In this document: piece by piece, positions 14,321-21,193 of the stretch
How positions within the stretch are numbered: the stretch's first letter is position 1
How the letters are laid out: every line of letters begins with the position of its first letter
Source of the DNA: Ectopseudomonas composti
Lineage (GTDB): Bacteria > Pseudomonadota > Gammaproteobacteria > Pseudomonadales > Pseudomonadaceae
Direction: 5' to 3'
Length of the DNA stretch: 21,846 nucleotides
Assembly: GCA_946886245.1 (NCBI GenBank)
Contig: CAMPIF010000014.1
Span: 1-21,846, forward strand
The notes under the pieces: generated by a model
Database searches by the model: none
The model's input: only the letters and a program-made list of their open reading frames with translations
What the model was told of the DNA's origin: nothing
Translations under genes and position numbers: made by a program

Positions 14321-15565
14321 ATGGATTTTGCCTTCAGCCCCAGAGTGGAAGCGCTGCGCCGGCAGTTGCAGGATTTCATGGATGCCCATGTGGTGCCGCG
14401 CCATGCCCAGTGGCTGGCGGAGGTGCAGGCCGGGTGCCTGCCGGTATCTTTCATGGCCGACCTCAAGGCCCTGGCGCGCAGCGAAGGGCTGTGGAACCTG
14501 TTCCTGCCCGGTCTGCGTGACGATGAGCCGGGCACGCGCCTGAGCAACCTCGAGTACGCACCGCTGGCGGAGATCATGGGGCGCATTCCCTGGGCCAGCG
14601 AGGTGTTCAACTGCAGCGCGCCGGATACTGGCAACATGGAGTTGCTGCATCTGTTCGCCAGCCCCGCGCAGCACCAGCGCTGGCTGCTACCGCTGCTGGA
14701 AGGCGAGGTCCGCTCGGCCTTCGCCATGAGCGAGCCGGACGTGGCCAGCTCGGACGCCGGCAACGTGCAGACGCTGATCCATCGTGACGGCGAGCATTAC
14801 GTCCTCAACGGGCGCAAATGGTTCATCACCAATGCTTGTCACCCGCAGTGTCGTCTGCTGATCGTGATGGGCAAGACTGATCCCGAGGCCTCGCCACATC
14901 GTCAGCAGAGCATGGTTCTGGTGCCTTTCGACACGCCGGGGGTGCAGTTGCTGCGCAATATTCCGGTGCTCAACCATGTTTCGGCAGAAGGTCATGCGGA
15001 GATCTTGTTGGGCGATGTGCGGGTGCCGTGCAATCACCTGCTCGGCCAGGAGGGCGACGGCTTCATGATGGCCCAGGCGCGTCTTGGACCGGGGCGGGTG
15101 CACCACTGTATGCGCGCCATCGGCATGGCCGAACTGGCCCTGCAGCTGCTGCTGGAACGCTGCCAGGAACGCCGCACCTTCGGCCGCTACCTGGCGCAGT
15201 ACGCCAATATTGGCGACTGGATCGGCGAATCGCGGCTAGATATCGAGCAGGCGCGCCTACTGGTACTCAAGACCGCCTGGATGCTGGATGAAGTGGGCGC
15301 CAGGGCGGCGCGCCGGGAGATCGCCATGATCAAGGCCCAGGTGCCGCGCATGCTCTGCCGGGTGGTCGATCGCGCCATGCAGGTGTTCGGCGCCATGGGC
15401 CTGAGCCCCGATACGCCGCTGGCGGATTTCTACACTCAAGGCCGTGCGCTGCGCTTCGCCGACGGCCCCGATGAGGTACACCTGCGCAGCCTGGCGCGCT
15501 GGGAGCTGGAGGCCAGCGCCCAGCAGCGCGGGCAGACGGCGGCCTATCTCACGCCGCCGGGTTGA
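14321..15565 (+). CDS. Acyl-CoA dehydrogenase family protein (ACAD10/11-like)
   Basis: FAD-dependent dehydrogenase of 414 residues. Seen in order: N-terminal helical domain, FAMSEPDVASSDA (about residues 132-144) in the beta domain, NGRKWFITNA, a C-terminal helical domain with RRTFGRYLAQYANI, and FADGPDEVHLRSLARWE near residue 379, where E385 is a candidate catalytic base. The SEPDVASSDA form and late catalytic position suit the ACAD10/11-type branch rather than classic short- or medium-chain enzymes. Substrate unknown. The ATG has GAGGA about eight bases upstream. It follows a 127-base gap that shows no gene and no clear promoter, and it has no obvious link to denitrification. Confidence 0.88.
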   Translation: MDFAFSPRVEALRRQLQDFMDAHVVPRHAQWLAEVQAGCLPVSFMADLKALARSEGLWNLFLPGLRDDEPGTRLSNLEYAPLAEIMGRIPWASEVFNCSAPDTGNMELLHLFASPAQHQRWLLPLLEGEVRSAFAMSEPDVASSDAGNVQTLIHRDGEHYVLNGRKWFITNACHPQCRLLIVMGKTDPEASPHRQQSMVLVPFDTPGVQLLRNIPVLNHVSAEGHAEILLGDVRVPCNHLLGQEGDGFMMAQARLGPGRVHHCMRAIGMAELALQLLLERCQERRTFGRYLAQYANIGDWIGESRLDIEQARLLVLKTAWMLDEVGARAARREIAMIKAQVPRMLCRVVDRAMQVFGAMGLSPDTPLADFYTQGRALRFADGPDEVHLRSLARWELEASAQQRGQTAAYLTPPG

Positions 15566-15568
15566 GCC

Positions 15569-15916
15569 TCAGAACGGCAGGCCGTGGCCGAACGGCTGCA
15601 GGTGGGCAAGCAACAGGAAGAACGAGGCCAGCACGGCATTGATCGACCAGGCCACGGTCAGGAAGCGGGCGATCTCGCCGTAGATGGGCTCGCGCACGTT
15701 GCCGGCGTTGCGCCAGACCGCGTTCAGCACCCAGGCGGTGTAGCCGACGAAAGCCGCCAGCAGCAGGGCCAGCGTTACGCTGTCGACTTGCCGGTAGAGC
15801 AGCAGGATGGCGCCAAACAGCAGGTGGCTGAGCAGCACGCCCCGCAGCCAGAACACTTGCCATAGCGGGCGACTGCCGGGAGTGTCGAGGCACGTGAGAA
15901 TCTTGTGTGTATGCAT
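15569..15916 (-). CDS. Small three-helix membrane protein downstream of norB
   Basis: I cannot assign a family. The 115-residue protein has three hydrophobic segments (about residues 18-42, 46-68 and 82-105) and a short, charged N-terminus beginning MHTHKILTCLDTPGS. ATG 15916 is preferred because GGAG lies about seven bases upstream; ATG 15943 is in frame but poorly supported. It is on the same strand as norB, 105 bases downstream, beyond a hairpin at 15972-15996, so it may be expressed by read-through from the dnrN-norB promoter. It converges with the acyl-CoA dehydrogenase gene with three bases between the stops. A role in NO reductase assembly is possible but unproven. Confidence 0.7.
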   Translation of the reverse strand: MHTHKILTCLDTPGSRPLWQVFWLRGVLLSHLLFGAILLLYRQVDSVTLALLLAAFVGYTAWVLNAVWRNAGNVREPIYGEIARFLTVAWSINAVLASFFLLLAHLQPFGHGLPF

Positions 15917-15971
15917 GGTGCGACTCCGTTCGGGAAACTTCATGCTTCAGTCTAGGCGAGGTCAACAACGA

Positions 15972-15996
15972 CTCGACCCGCGTATCGCGGGCCGAG
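15972..15996 (-). terminator. Hairpin after norB
   Basis: CTCG-A-CCCGCG and CGCGGG-C-CGAG pair across a TAT loop with one A/C mismatch, ten base pairs in all. On the minus strand it begins 26 bases after the norB stop and is followed by TCGTTGTTG, only a weak T-rich tail. It may be a partial terminator or mRNA 3' stabiliser between norB and the small membrane protein gene. Confidence 0.5.
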
Positions 15997-16021
15997 CCTA
16001 GCCAATACACATCCAACGTAT

Positions 16022-18301
16022 TTAATTAATCGTTCGGGCACCTCCTTGCGCGCGCAGCGGCACGCTCCTGGGGACAGGTGAGAAGAAGCCAATGACCACC
16101 TGCCAGGTCATGGCCAGGGCGCCGACGATGAACACCACGTCGCCGAAGGTGCGCACCCAGCGCAGGGTCTGCAGCAGGTCCTGTTGCATGAAGGCCTCGC
16201 TGCGGGCGTACCACAGTCCCTCGCTGACGCTGGCGTGGAACTGGATGATGCCGATCGGCAGCAGGCTGGTGGCGATCATCAGCACCAGACCTGCGTTGAG
16301 CCACCAGAAGGCGACTTTCATCAGCCCCTCGCTGAACTGCAGTTGCGGGCGGATATAGCGCAGCACCAGCAGGGTGAAGCCCAGGGCGAGGAAGCCGTAG
16401 ACCCCGAACAGCGCGGCGTGCGCGTGGACTGGCGTGGTATTGAGGCCCTGCACGTAGTACAGCGAGATCGGCGGGTTGATCATGAAGCCGAACACCCCGG
16501 CGCCAAGCATGTTCCAGAAGGCCACGGCGACGAAGCACATCAGCGGCCACTTGACCCGTTCCATCCATACCGCGCGGCTCTTCAGGCGCCAGTTCTCCCA
16601 GGCCTCGTAGCCGAGCACGATCAGCGGCACCACTTCCAGGGCGCTGAAGGTCGCACCTACCGCCATCACCGGGGTGGTGGTGCCGGAGAAGTACAGGTGG
16701 TGGAAGGTGCCGGGCACGCCGCCGAGCATGAACAGCGAGGCGGAGGCCAGGCTGGCGGTGGTGGCCATGCGCTTGGACACCAGGCCCATGCTGGAGAAGA
16801 TGAAGGCCAGCGCGGTGGTGGCGAACACCTCGAAGAAGCCCTCCACCCACAGGTGCACCACCCACCAGCGCCAGTACTCCATCACCGACAGATGGGTGCG
16901 CTCGCCGTAGGCGAAGCCGGCGCCGTAGAACAGGCCGATGGCGATCACCGAGGCCGACAGCAGGGCCAGCAGGTTCTTGTCGCCGGGCTGGCGGAAGGCC
17001 GGCAGGATGCCGCGCAGCATCAGCAGCAGCCAGAAGGCCACACCGGTGAACTTGCCGATCTGCCACAGGCGACCGAGGTCGACGTACTCGTAGCCCTGAT
17101 GGCCGAGCCAGAAGTTCCACTCGGCCGGCATGATCTGGGCGATGGCCAGGTAATTACCGACGAAGGAACCCAGCACCACGACCACCAGCGCGCAGAACAG
17201 CAGATCCACGCCGAGCTTCTGGAATTTCGGGTCTTTGCCGCCATTGATGATGGGGGCGAGGAACAGTCCCGCTGCGAGGAAGCCGGTGGCGATCCAGAAC
17301 AGCGCGCTCTGGATGTGCCAGGTACGCAGCAGCGAGTAGGGGAACCACTGCGACAGCGGGAAGCCATAGAAATCCTGGCCCTCCACCGTGTAGTGGGCGG
17401 TGGCGCCGCCGAGCATGACCTGGAAGGCGAACAGCCCGACCACCAGCAGCAGGTACTTGCCCAGCGCCTTCTGCGACGGTGTCAGGCCGACCAGGCTGAG
17501 CGGGTCGTGGGCCGGCGCGACCGGTTCGTCCTCCTCGTGATCGCGCAGGAAGGCCCAGGCCCAGACCAGGAAGCCGATGCCGGCAATCAGCAGGATCACG
17601 CTGGTGATGGACCAGATCAGGTTCTCCGCGGTCGGTTTGTTGTCGATCAGCGGCTCGTGCGGCCAGTTGTTGGTGTAGGTGGCATCATGTCCCGGACGCT
17701 CGGTGGCGGCCACCCAGGCAGTCCAGAAGAAGAACTGGGTCAACTGCCCGCGCCGTGCGGCGTCGGGTAGGGTGTTCTCCTTCATGGCGAAGCTCTTGCG
17801 GCTGCCCTGCAGGACCGGGTCGTTGCCGAACAGCGCCTTGTAGTAAGCCGCAGTCAGTTCGACAGCGGCGACGCGGCGTTCGCTGAGCACCAGCACCTCG
17901 CCATGCACCTGGTTGCCGCGGTATTCGCGCTTGAGTTGCTGGCGCAGCAGGGCCTGATGGTCTTCGTCCACCTCAGCATAGGGCACACCGTAGGTTTGCT
18001 GTGCGGCCAGGTCGAGCCAAGCCGTCAGTTCACGGTGCAGCCAGTCGGCGGTCCAGTCCGGCGCCTGGTAGGCACCGTGGCCCCAGATCGAACCGAGCTG
18101 CATGCCGCCCACACTCTGCCAGGCGGTCTGGCCGTCGAGGATGTCTTCATCGGTAAATAGCAGGCTGCCGTCGGCGCTCTGCACCTGTTGTGGGATCGGT
18201 GGTGCCTGGCGATAGACCTCGCGCCCAAACCAGCCGAGCACACAGAAAGTCACGCCGAGTACGGCGATCAATGCCCACCAGAGTTTGCGATACTCACCCA
18301 T
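16022..18301 (-). CDS. norB: NorB/NorZ, quinol-dependent nitric oxide reductase
   Basis: Single-subunit membrane enzyme that reduces two NO to N2O with electrons from quinol. Its 759 residues and about 14 helices fit qNOR, not the roughly 450-residue cytochrome-c-dependent NorB. The N-terminal extension (about residues 30-220) has the cytochrome c-like fold region but no CxxCH heme site, as expected. Heme and FeB residues are present: H329 (RTWHIQS) and H628 (HAHAALFG) or H626 for hemes, H483, H534 and H535 for FeB, and the conserved glutamates E487 and E491 (HLWVEGFFE). The start overlaps the end of dnrN by eight bases, so the two are coupled and share the sigma-54 promoter upstream of dnrN. 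Confidence 0.96.
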   Translation of the reverse strand: MGEYRKLWWALIAVLGVTFCVLGWFGREVYRQAPPIPQQVQSADGSLLFTDEDILDGQTAWQSVGGMQLGSIWGHGAYQAPDWTADWLHRELTAWLDLAAQQTYGVPYAEVDEDHQALLRQQLKREYRGNQVHGEVLVLSERRVAAVELTAAYYKALFGNDPVLQGSRKSFAMKENTLPDAARRGQLTQFFFWTAWVAATERPGHDATYTNNWPHEPLIDNKPTAENLIWSITSVILLIAGIGFLVWAWAFLRDHEEDEPVAPAHDPLSLVGLTPSQKALGKYLLLVVGLFAFQVMLGGATAHYTVEGQDFYGFPLSQWFPYSLLRTWHIQSALFWIATGFLAAGLFLAPIINGGKDPKFQKLGVDLLFCALVVVVLGSFVGNYLAIAQIMPAEWNFWLGHQGYEYVDLGRLWQIGKFTGVAFWLLLMLRGILPAFRQPGDKNLLALLSASVIAIGLFYGAGFAYGERTHLSVMEYWRWWVVHLWVEGFFEVFATTALAFIFSSMGLVSKRMATTASLASASLFMLGGVPGTFHHLYFSGTTTPVMAVGATFSALEVVPLIVLGYEAWENWRLKSRAVWMERVKWPLMCFVAVAFWNMLGAGVFGFMINPPISLYYVQGLNTTPVHAHAALFGVYGFLALGFTLLVLRYIRPQLQFSEGLMKVAFWWLNAGLVLMIATSLLPIGIIQFHASVSEGLWYARSEAFMQQDLLQTLRWVRTFGDVVFIVGALAMTWQVVIGFFSPVPRSVPLRAQGGARTIN

Positions 18302-18977
18302 GCTGCACCGCCTCGCCGAGGGCGCGTGGGAACAGAAGATTGTTTTCCAGATGGATGTGCTGCATCAGGTCGCGACGCATCTCATCCAGTCCGCGGTACA
18401 GCGCGCGCCAGGTGTTGCAGGCATTGGCCGGCGGTTGCATGTCGTCGGTCATTTCGACGACACGCTCCAGCGCATCGCCGTGCTGGTCGTGCTCGTACCG
18501 CATCACCGAGATCGGACCACCAGCCATCGTGCCGCCACCACGCAGGATCATCGGGAAGAGAATCTGCTCTTCCTTCTGCATGTGGCTTTCCAGCTCCTGC
18601 TGCATGTCGATCAGCAGATCTGTCAGTCCCACTGGGCAGTGCTCGCGGCCGCCATGCACCTGCTCGACTCTCGCCGCGAGACGAATCAACTCCGGCAGTT
18701 GCTGACGGTGCACGTCGTGGTAGCGCTGCAGGATGTGTTCAATCAACTGCTCGTCCGGGACCGTACGCCAATCCTCCGCGTCTTGGGCTTCGCCGCTGAG
18801 TGAGAGCAAGCGTTCCTGTATCTGGCTGGCATCGATGCCGTGCTCCTGCGCGGCCTGGCGTAGGCTCTTCTGACCGCCGCAGCAGAAGTCGAGGTGGAAT
18901 TCGTGGAACACCCGGGTCGCACCGGGGATGCTGCAGGCAATATTGCCTAGGGTGCTGTCAAGCAGTTGGCTGGCCAT
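18294..18977 (-). CDS. dnrN: DnrN/NorA, RIC-type iron-sulfur cluster repair protein
   Basis: Cytoplasmic di-iron protein of the YtfE/ScdA/DnrN family that helps restore iron-sulfur clusters damaged by NO. The 227-residue chain has the N-terminal ScdA domain with its double cysteine (DFCCGG, C32 and C33), then a hemerythrin-like helical domain with ligands spread over RYHDVHRQQLPEL, HMQKEEQILFPM, YEHDQHGDALE and HIHLENNLLFPRA. AGGAG lies seven bases before ATG 18977. It is the first gene of the dnrN-norB operon behind a sigma-54 promoter with NorR sites; Ralstonia eutropha norA occupies the same position, so either name could be used. Confidence 0.95.
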   Translation of the reverse strand: MASQLLDSTLGNIACSIPGATRVFHEFHLDFCCGGQKSLRQAAQEHGIDASQIQERLLSLSGEAQDAEDWRTVPDEQLIEHILQRYHDVHRQQLPELIRLAARVEQVHGGREHCPVGLTDLLIDMQQELESHMQKEEQILFPMILRGGGTMAGGPISVMRYEHDQHGDALERVVEMTDDMQPPANACNTWRALYRGLDEMRRDLMQHIHLENNLLFPRALGEAVQHG

Positions 18978-19017
18978 GGAGGTCTCCTATCAGACATATT
19001 GGTCTGCATGCTCCATC

Positions 19018-19031
19018 GCAAGCCCTGTGCC
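19018..19031 (-). promoter_or_regulatory. Sigma-54 -24/-12 promoter of dnrN-norB
   Basis: On the minus strand the sequence reads GGCACAGGGCTTGC: the -24 GG and -12 GC doublets are ten bases apart and the GGCAC and TTGC boxes match the consensus exactly. Transcription would start near 19006, about 28 bases before the dnrN start codon. NorR is a sigma-54 activator, and its gene and binding sites lie directly upstream. Confidence 0.85.
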
Positions 19032-19041
19032 GCTTTCCAAC

Positions 19042-19055
19042 TTGACGGAAATCAA
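19042..19055. promoter_or_regulatory. FNR/Dnr-type box in the norR promoter
   Basis: TTGACGGAAATCAA matches TTGAT-N4-ATCAA at 9 of 10 fixed positions. Reading toward norR, its centre is 27.5 bases before a TCTAAT element (19076-19081, 5 of 6 matches to TATAAT), which suits a class II activated promoter starting near 19088. norR would then rise under low oxygen or NO through ANR or Dnr. It overlaps the IHF site. Confidence 0.65.
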
Positions 19056-19062
19056 GGGCTTG
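19050..19062. promoter_or_regulatory. IHF site between NorR enhancers and the sigma-54 promoter
   Basis: AATCAAGGGCTTG matches the IHF consensus WATCAA-N4-TTR at every fixed position. It lies between the -24 element and the nearest NorR site, where DNA bending would help NorR contact sigma-54 polymerase. It shares bases with the FNR/Dnr box, so the two proteins may compete. Confidence 0.6.
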
Positions 19063-19073
19063 CGCGCTGACAG

Positions 19074-19086
19074 GGTCTAATCTACC
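19074..19086. promoter_or_regulatory. NorR enhancer site 1 (GGT-N7-ACC)
   Basis: GGTCTAATCTACC fits the GGT-N7-ACC NorR motif described in Ralstonia eutropha. It lies about 74 bases upstream of the predicted dnrN start of transcription and covers the candidate -10 of norR, which implies that NorR may repress its own gene. Confidence 0.75.
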
Positions 19087-19098
19087 CCGAAGAAATCA

Positions 19099-19111
19099 GG
19101 TAGCGGATACC
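19099..19111. promoter_or_regulatory. NorR enhancer site 2 (GGT-N7-ACC)
   Basis: GGTAGCGGATACC is the second perfect match, centred 25 bases from site 1 and just before the norR start codon. Confidence 0.75.
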
Positions 19112-19115
19112 CGAA

Positions 19116-20645
19116 ATGGTAGATTTCACCCCTCTGCAGAACACCTTGCTCGCCGATCTGGTCAGCGAGCTACCATCCGCCGTACGCCTTCAGCGTCTGG
19201 TTGTCAGCCTGCGCGAAATATTCGCTTGCAGCGCGGTGGTGCTGTTACGCCTGGATGGCGAAAGCCTACGACCGCAGGCGGCAGTCGGCTTGGCCCACGA
19301 AGCGCTGGGGCGCAGCTTCGTAATCGCCCGGCATCCGCGCTTGGCGCAGATCTTGGCACAGCGTGAGCCATTGCAATTCGCCGCCAACAGCGAGTTGCCC
19401 GACCCTTACGACGGCCTGTTGCAGGACAGTCCTGATGAGCCGTTACCTGTGCACGATTGCATGGGCATGAGTCTGTTTCTCGACGGCCGCCTATGGGGGG
19501 CTGTGACCTTGGATGCCCTACGCCGCGGTACCTTTGACCGCACCGCCACCCAGCGCCTGCAGCGTTATGCCCTGCTAATAGAGGCAGCGCTGCGGATGTG
19601 TCGTCTGGAAAACGAAATTCGCAGCCTGCGCCTGGCCCGACGGGAGGAAGGCGAGGTTGGTGACCAGACTGGCGGCACCATCCTCGGCGACAGCTCGGTG
19701 TTATGCCATTTACTCGACGAGCTGGGCGTCGTAGCGGACTCCGAGCTGCCTGTACTGCTGCAAGGTGAGACAGGCGTAGGCAAGGAGCTGTTTGCCCGCT
19801 GGCTGCATGCCCACTCGCCGCGCGCGCGCAAACCGCTGGTTTACGTCAACTGCGCCGCACTCCCGGAGACTTTGGCTGAGAGTGAACTGTTCGGCCACGT
19901 AAAGGGGGCGTTTTCTGGTGCCGCGCATGAGCGCCCCGGCCGCTTTGAGGCGGCCAATGGTGGCACGTTATTCCTCGACGAGATCGGTGAGCTGCCGCTG
20001 TCGATCCAGGCCAAGCTGTTGCGCGCCCTGCAGAATGGCGAGATTCAGCGCTTGGGCGCTGATCGCCCAAGGCATGTCGACGTACGAGTGATCACTGCGA
20101 CCAACCGGCGCTTACACGAGGAAGTGCGTGAAGGGCGTTTCCGCGCCGACCTCTACCACCGCCTTTCTGTCTACCCGGTGCACATACCTCCGTTGCGCGA
20201 GCGCGGCCGGGACGTGCTGGTGCTGGCCGGGCATTTTCTCGAACTCAACCGCGCCCGCCTGGGTTTGCGCTGCCTGCGCCTGTCCGCCGATGCTGAGCGC
20301 GCCCTGTTGGCCTACTCCTGGCCGGGCAACGTGCGTGAGCTGGAACATGTGATCAGCCGCGCCGCGCTCAAGGTACTCAGCCAGGCCGAGTCACGCACCG
20401 CACTGCTCAGTATCGAGGCAACTTGGCTTGGGCTGGACGGCCTAGTACCAGCGCCGAGCAGCGTCCCGTCGGCTGTGCCGCTGGTACCTAGCGAAAGCCT
20501 GCACCAGGCTATGGAGCGCTATCAGCGCGAACTAATCCAGAACACTCTGGCGCAGCATGCCGGCAAATGGGCCACCGCCGCACGGGCGCTGGCAATCGAC
20601 CCGAGCAATCTGCGTAAGCTGGCACGGCGGCTCAACTTAATCTGA
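19116..20645 (+). CDS. norR: NorR, nitric-oxide-sensing sigma-54 activator
   Basis: Enhancer-binding protein of 509 residues with an N-terminal GAF domain (about 15-165) holding a non-heme iron for NO, an AAA+ domain (about 188-415) and a C-terminal helix-turn-helix (about 470-507). Counterparts of the E. coli iron-site residues are seen: R75, D96/D99, C115 and D133. The AAA+ part has Walker A GETGVGKE (217-224), Walker B GGTLFLDE (282-289) and a sigma-54 contact loop GAFSGA (264-269), Ser replacing the usual Thr of GAFTGA. No strong Shine-Dalgarno precedes ATG 19116. It diverges from dnrN-norB and its own promoter seems to carry an FNR/Dnr box. A/T-ending codons appear more often than in nar or nrdD genes. 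Confidence 0.95.
   Translation: MVDFTPLQNTLLADLVSELPSAVRLQRLVVSLREIFACSAVVLLRLDGESLRPQAAVGLAHEALGRSFVIARHPRLAQILAQREPLQFAANSELPDPYDGLLQDSPDEPLPVHDCMGMSLFLDGRLWGAVTLDALRRGTFDRTATQRLQRYALLIEAALRMCRLENEIRSLRLARREEGEVGDQTGGTILGDSSVLCHLLDELGVVADSELPVLLQGETGVGKELFARWLHAHSPRARKPLVYVNCAALPETLAESELFGHVKGAFSGAAHERPGRFEAANGGTLFLDEIGELPLSIQAKLLRALQNGEIQRLGADRPRHVDVRVITATNRRLHEEVREGRFRADLYHRLSVYPVHIPPLRERGRDVLVLAGHFLELNRARLGLRCLRLSADAERALLAYSWPGNVRELEHVISRAALKVLSQAESRTALLSIEATWLGLDGLVPAPSSVPSAVPLVPSESLHQAMERYQRELIQNTLAQHAGKWATAARALAIDPSNLRKLARRLNLI
19118..19130. promoter_or_regulatory. NorR enhancer site 3 (GGT-N7-ACC), overlapping norR codons 1-5
   Basis: GGTAGATTTCACC is the third perfect match, centred 19 bases from site 2. 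It begins with the last base of the norR start codon. Three sites match the arrangement reported for NorR in Ralstonia and E. coli. Confidence 0.65.
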
Positions 20646-20659
20646 CTATGGAGAAACCT

Positions 20660-21127
20660 ATGCTGACCCATCTCGATGCCCACGGCCGTGCCAGCATGGT
20701 GGATGTCACCGACAAGACGGTGACCTGCCGCGAGGCCGTAGCCGAAGCCCGCGTGCGCATGCTGCCGGCGACACTGGCGATGATCGCCGATGGACATCAC
20801 CCCAAGGGCGACGTTTTCGCTGTGGCACGCATCGCCGGCATCCAGGCTGCAAAGAAGACTCATGAGCTGATCCCGCTTTGCCACCCGCTGCTGCTGACCG
20901 CCATCAAGGTCGAGCTGGAGGCCGAAGGCGAAGACTGCGTGCACATAGTTGCGCGCTGCAAGTTGGCCGGGCAGACCGGTGTGGAGATGGAGGCGCTGAC
21001 TGCCGCCAGTGTCGCCGCGCTGACCATTTACGACATGTGTAAGGCGGTGGATCGCGGTATGACCATCGAGCTGGTACGCCTGCTGGAGAAGAGCGGCGGT
21101 GTTTCGGGGATATACAGGGCGCCTTGA
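20660..21127 (+). CDS. moaC: MoaC, cyclic pyranopterin monophosphate synthase
   Basis: Turns the MoaA product 3',8-cyclo-GTP into cyclic pyranopterin monophosphate. The 155-residue protein matches MoaC throughout: [14 protein letters not shown] near the start, [14 protein letters not shown] with the active-site lysine, LIPLCHPL with the active-site histidine, and [13 protein letters not shown] with the catalytic Asp and Lys. The ATG at 20660 is preferred over the in-frame ATG at 20648 because the latter contains the GGAG that serves as its ribosome site and the family starts at LTHLD. It begins 14 bases after norR, so it is probably cotranscribed with it, tying cofactor synthesis to NO-responsive control. 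Confidence 0.95.
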   Translation: MLTHLDAHGRASMVDVTDKTVTCREAVAEARVRMLPATLAMIADGHHPKGDVFAVARIAGIQAAKKTHELIPLCHPLLLTAIKVELEAEGEDCVHIVARCKLAGQTGVEMEALTAASVAALTIYDMCKAVDRGMTIELVRLLEKSGGVSGIYRAP

Positions 21128-21193
21128 CCAAACGCAAGGTGTGGCCAATACCGGAGCGCCAGACTGGCGGAGTTTCATCGAGGAGCACTCGCC

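Noticed and set aside
16184..17770. 528-codon plus-strand frame opposite norB
   Set aside because: His/Gln/Glu-rich antisense shadow; norB on the minus strand is unambiguous.
17600..18240. A c-type heme site in the N-terminal extension of NorB
   Set aside because: No CxxCH motif is present, as is normal for quinol-dependent NO reductases.
21140..21170. Short inverted repeat CGCCA-GAC-TGGCG between moaC and pdxH as a terminator
   Set aside because: Only five base pairs and no T-run, too weak to call.
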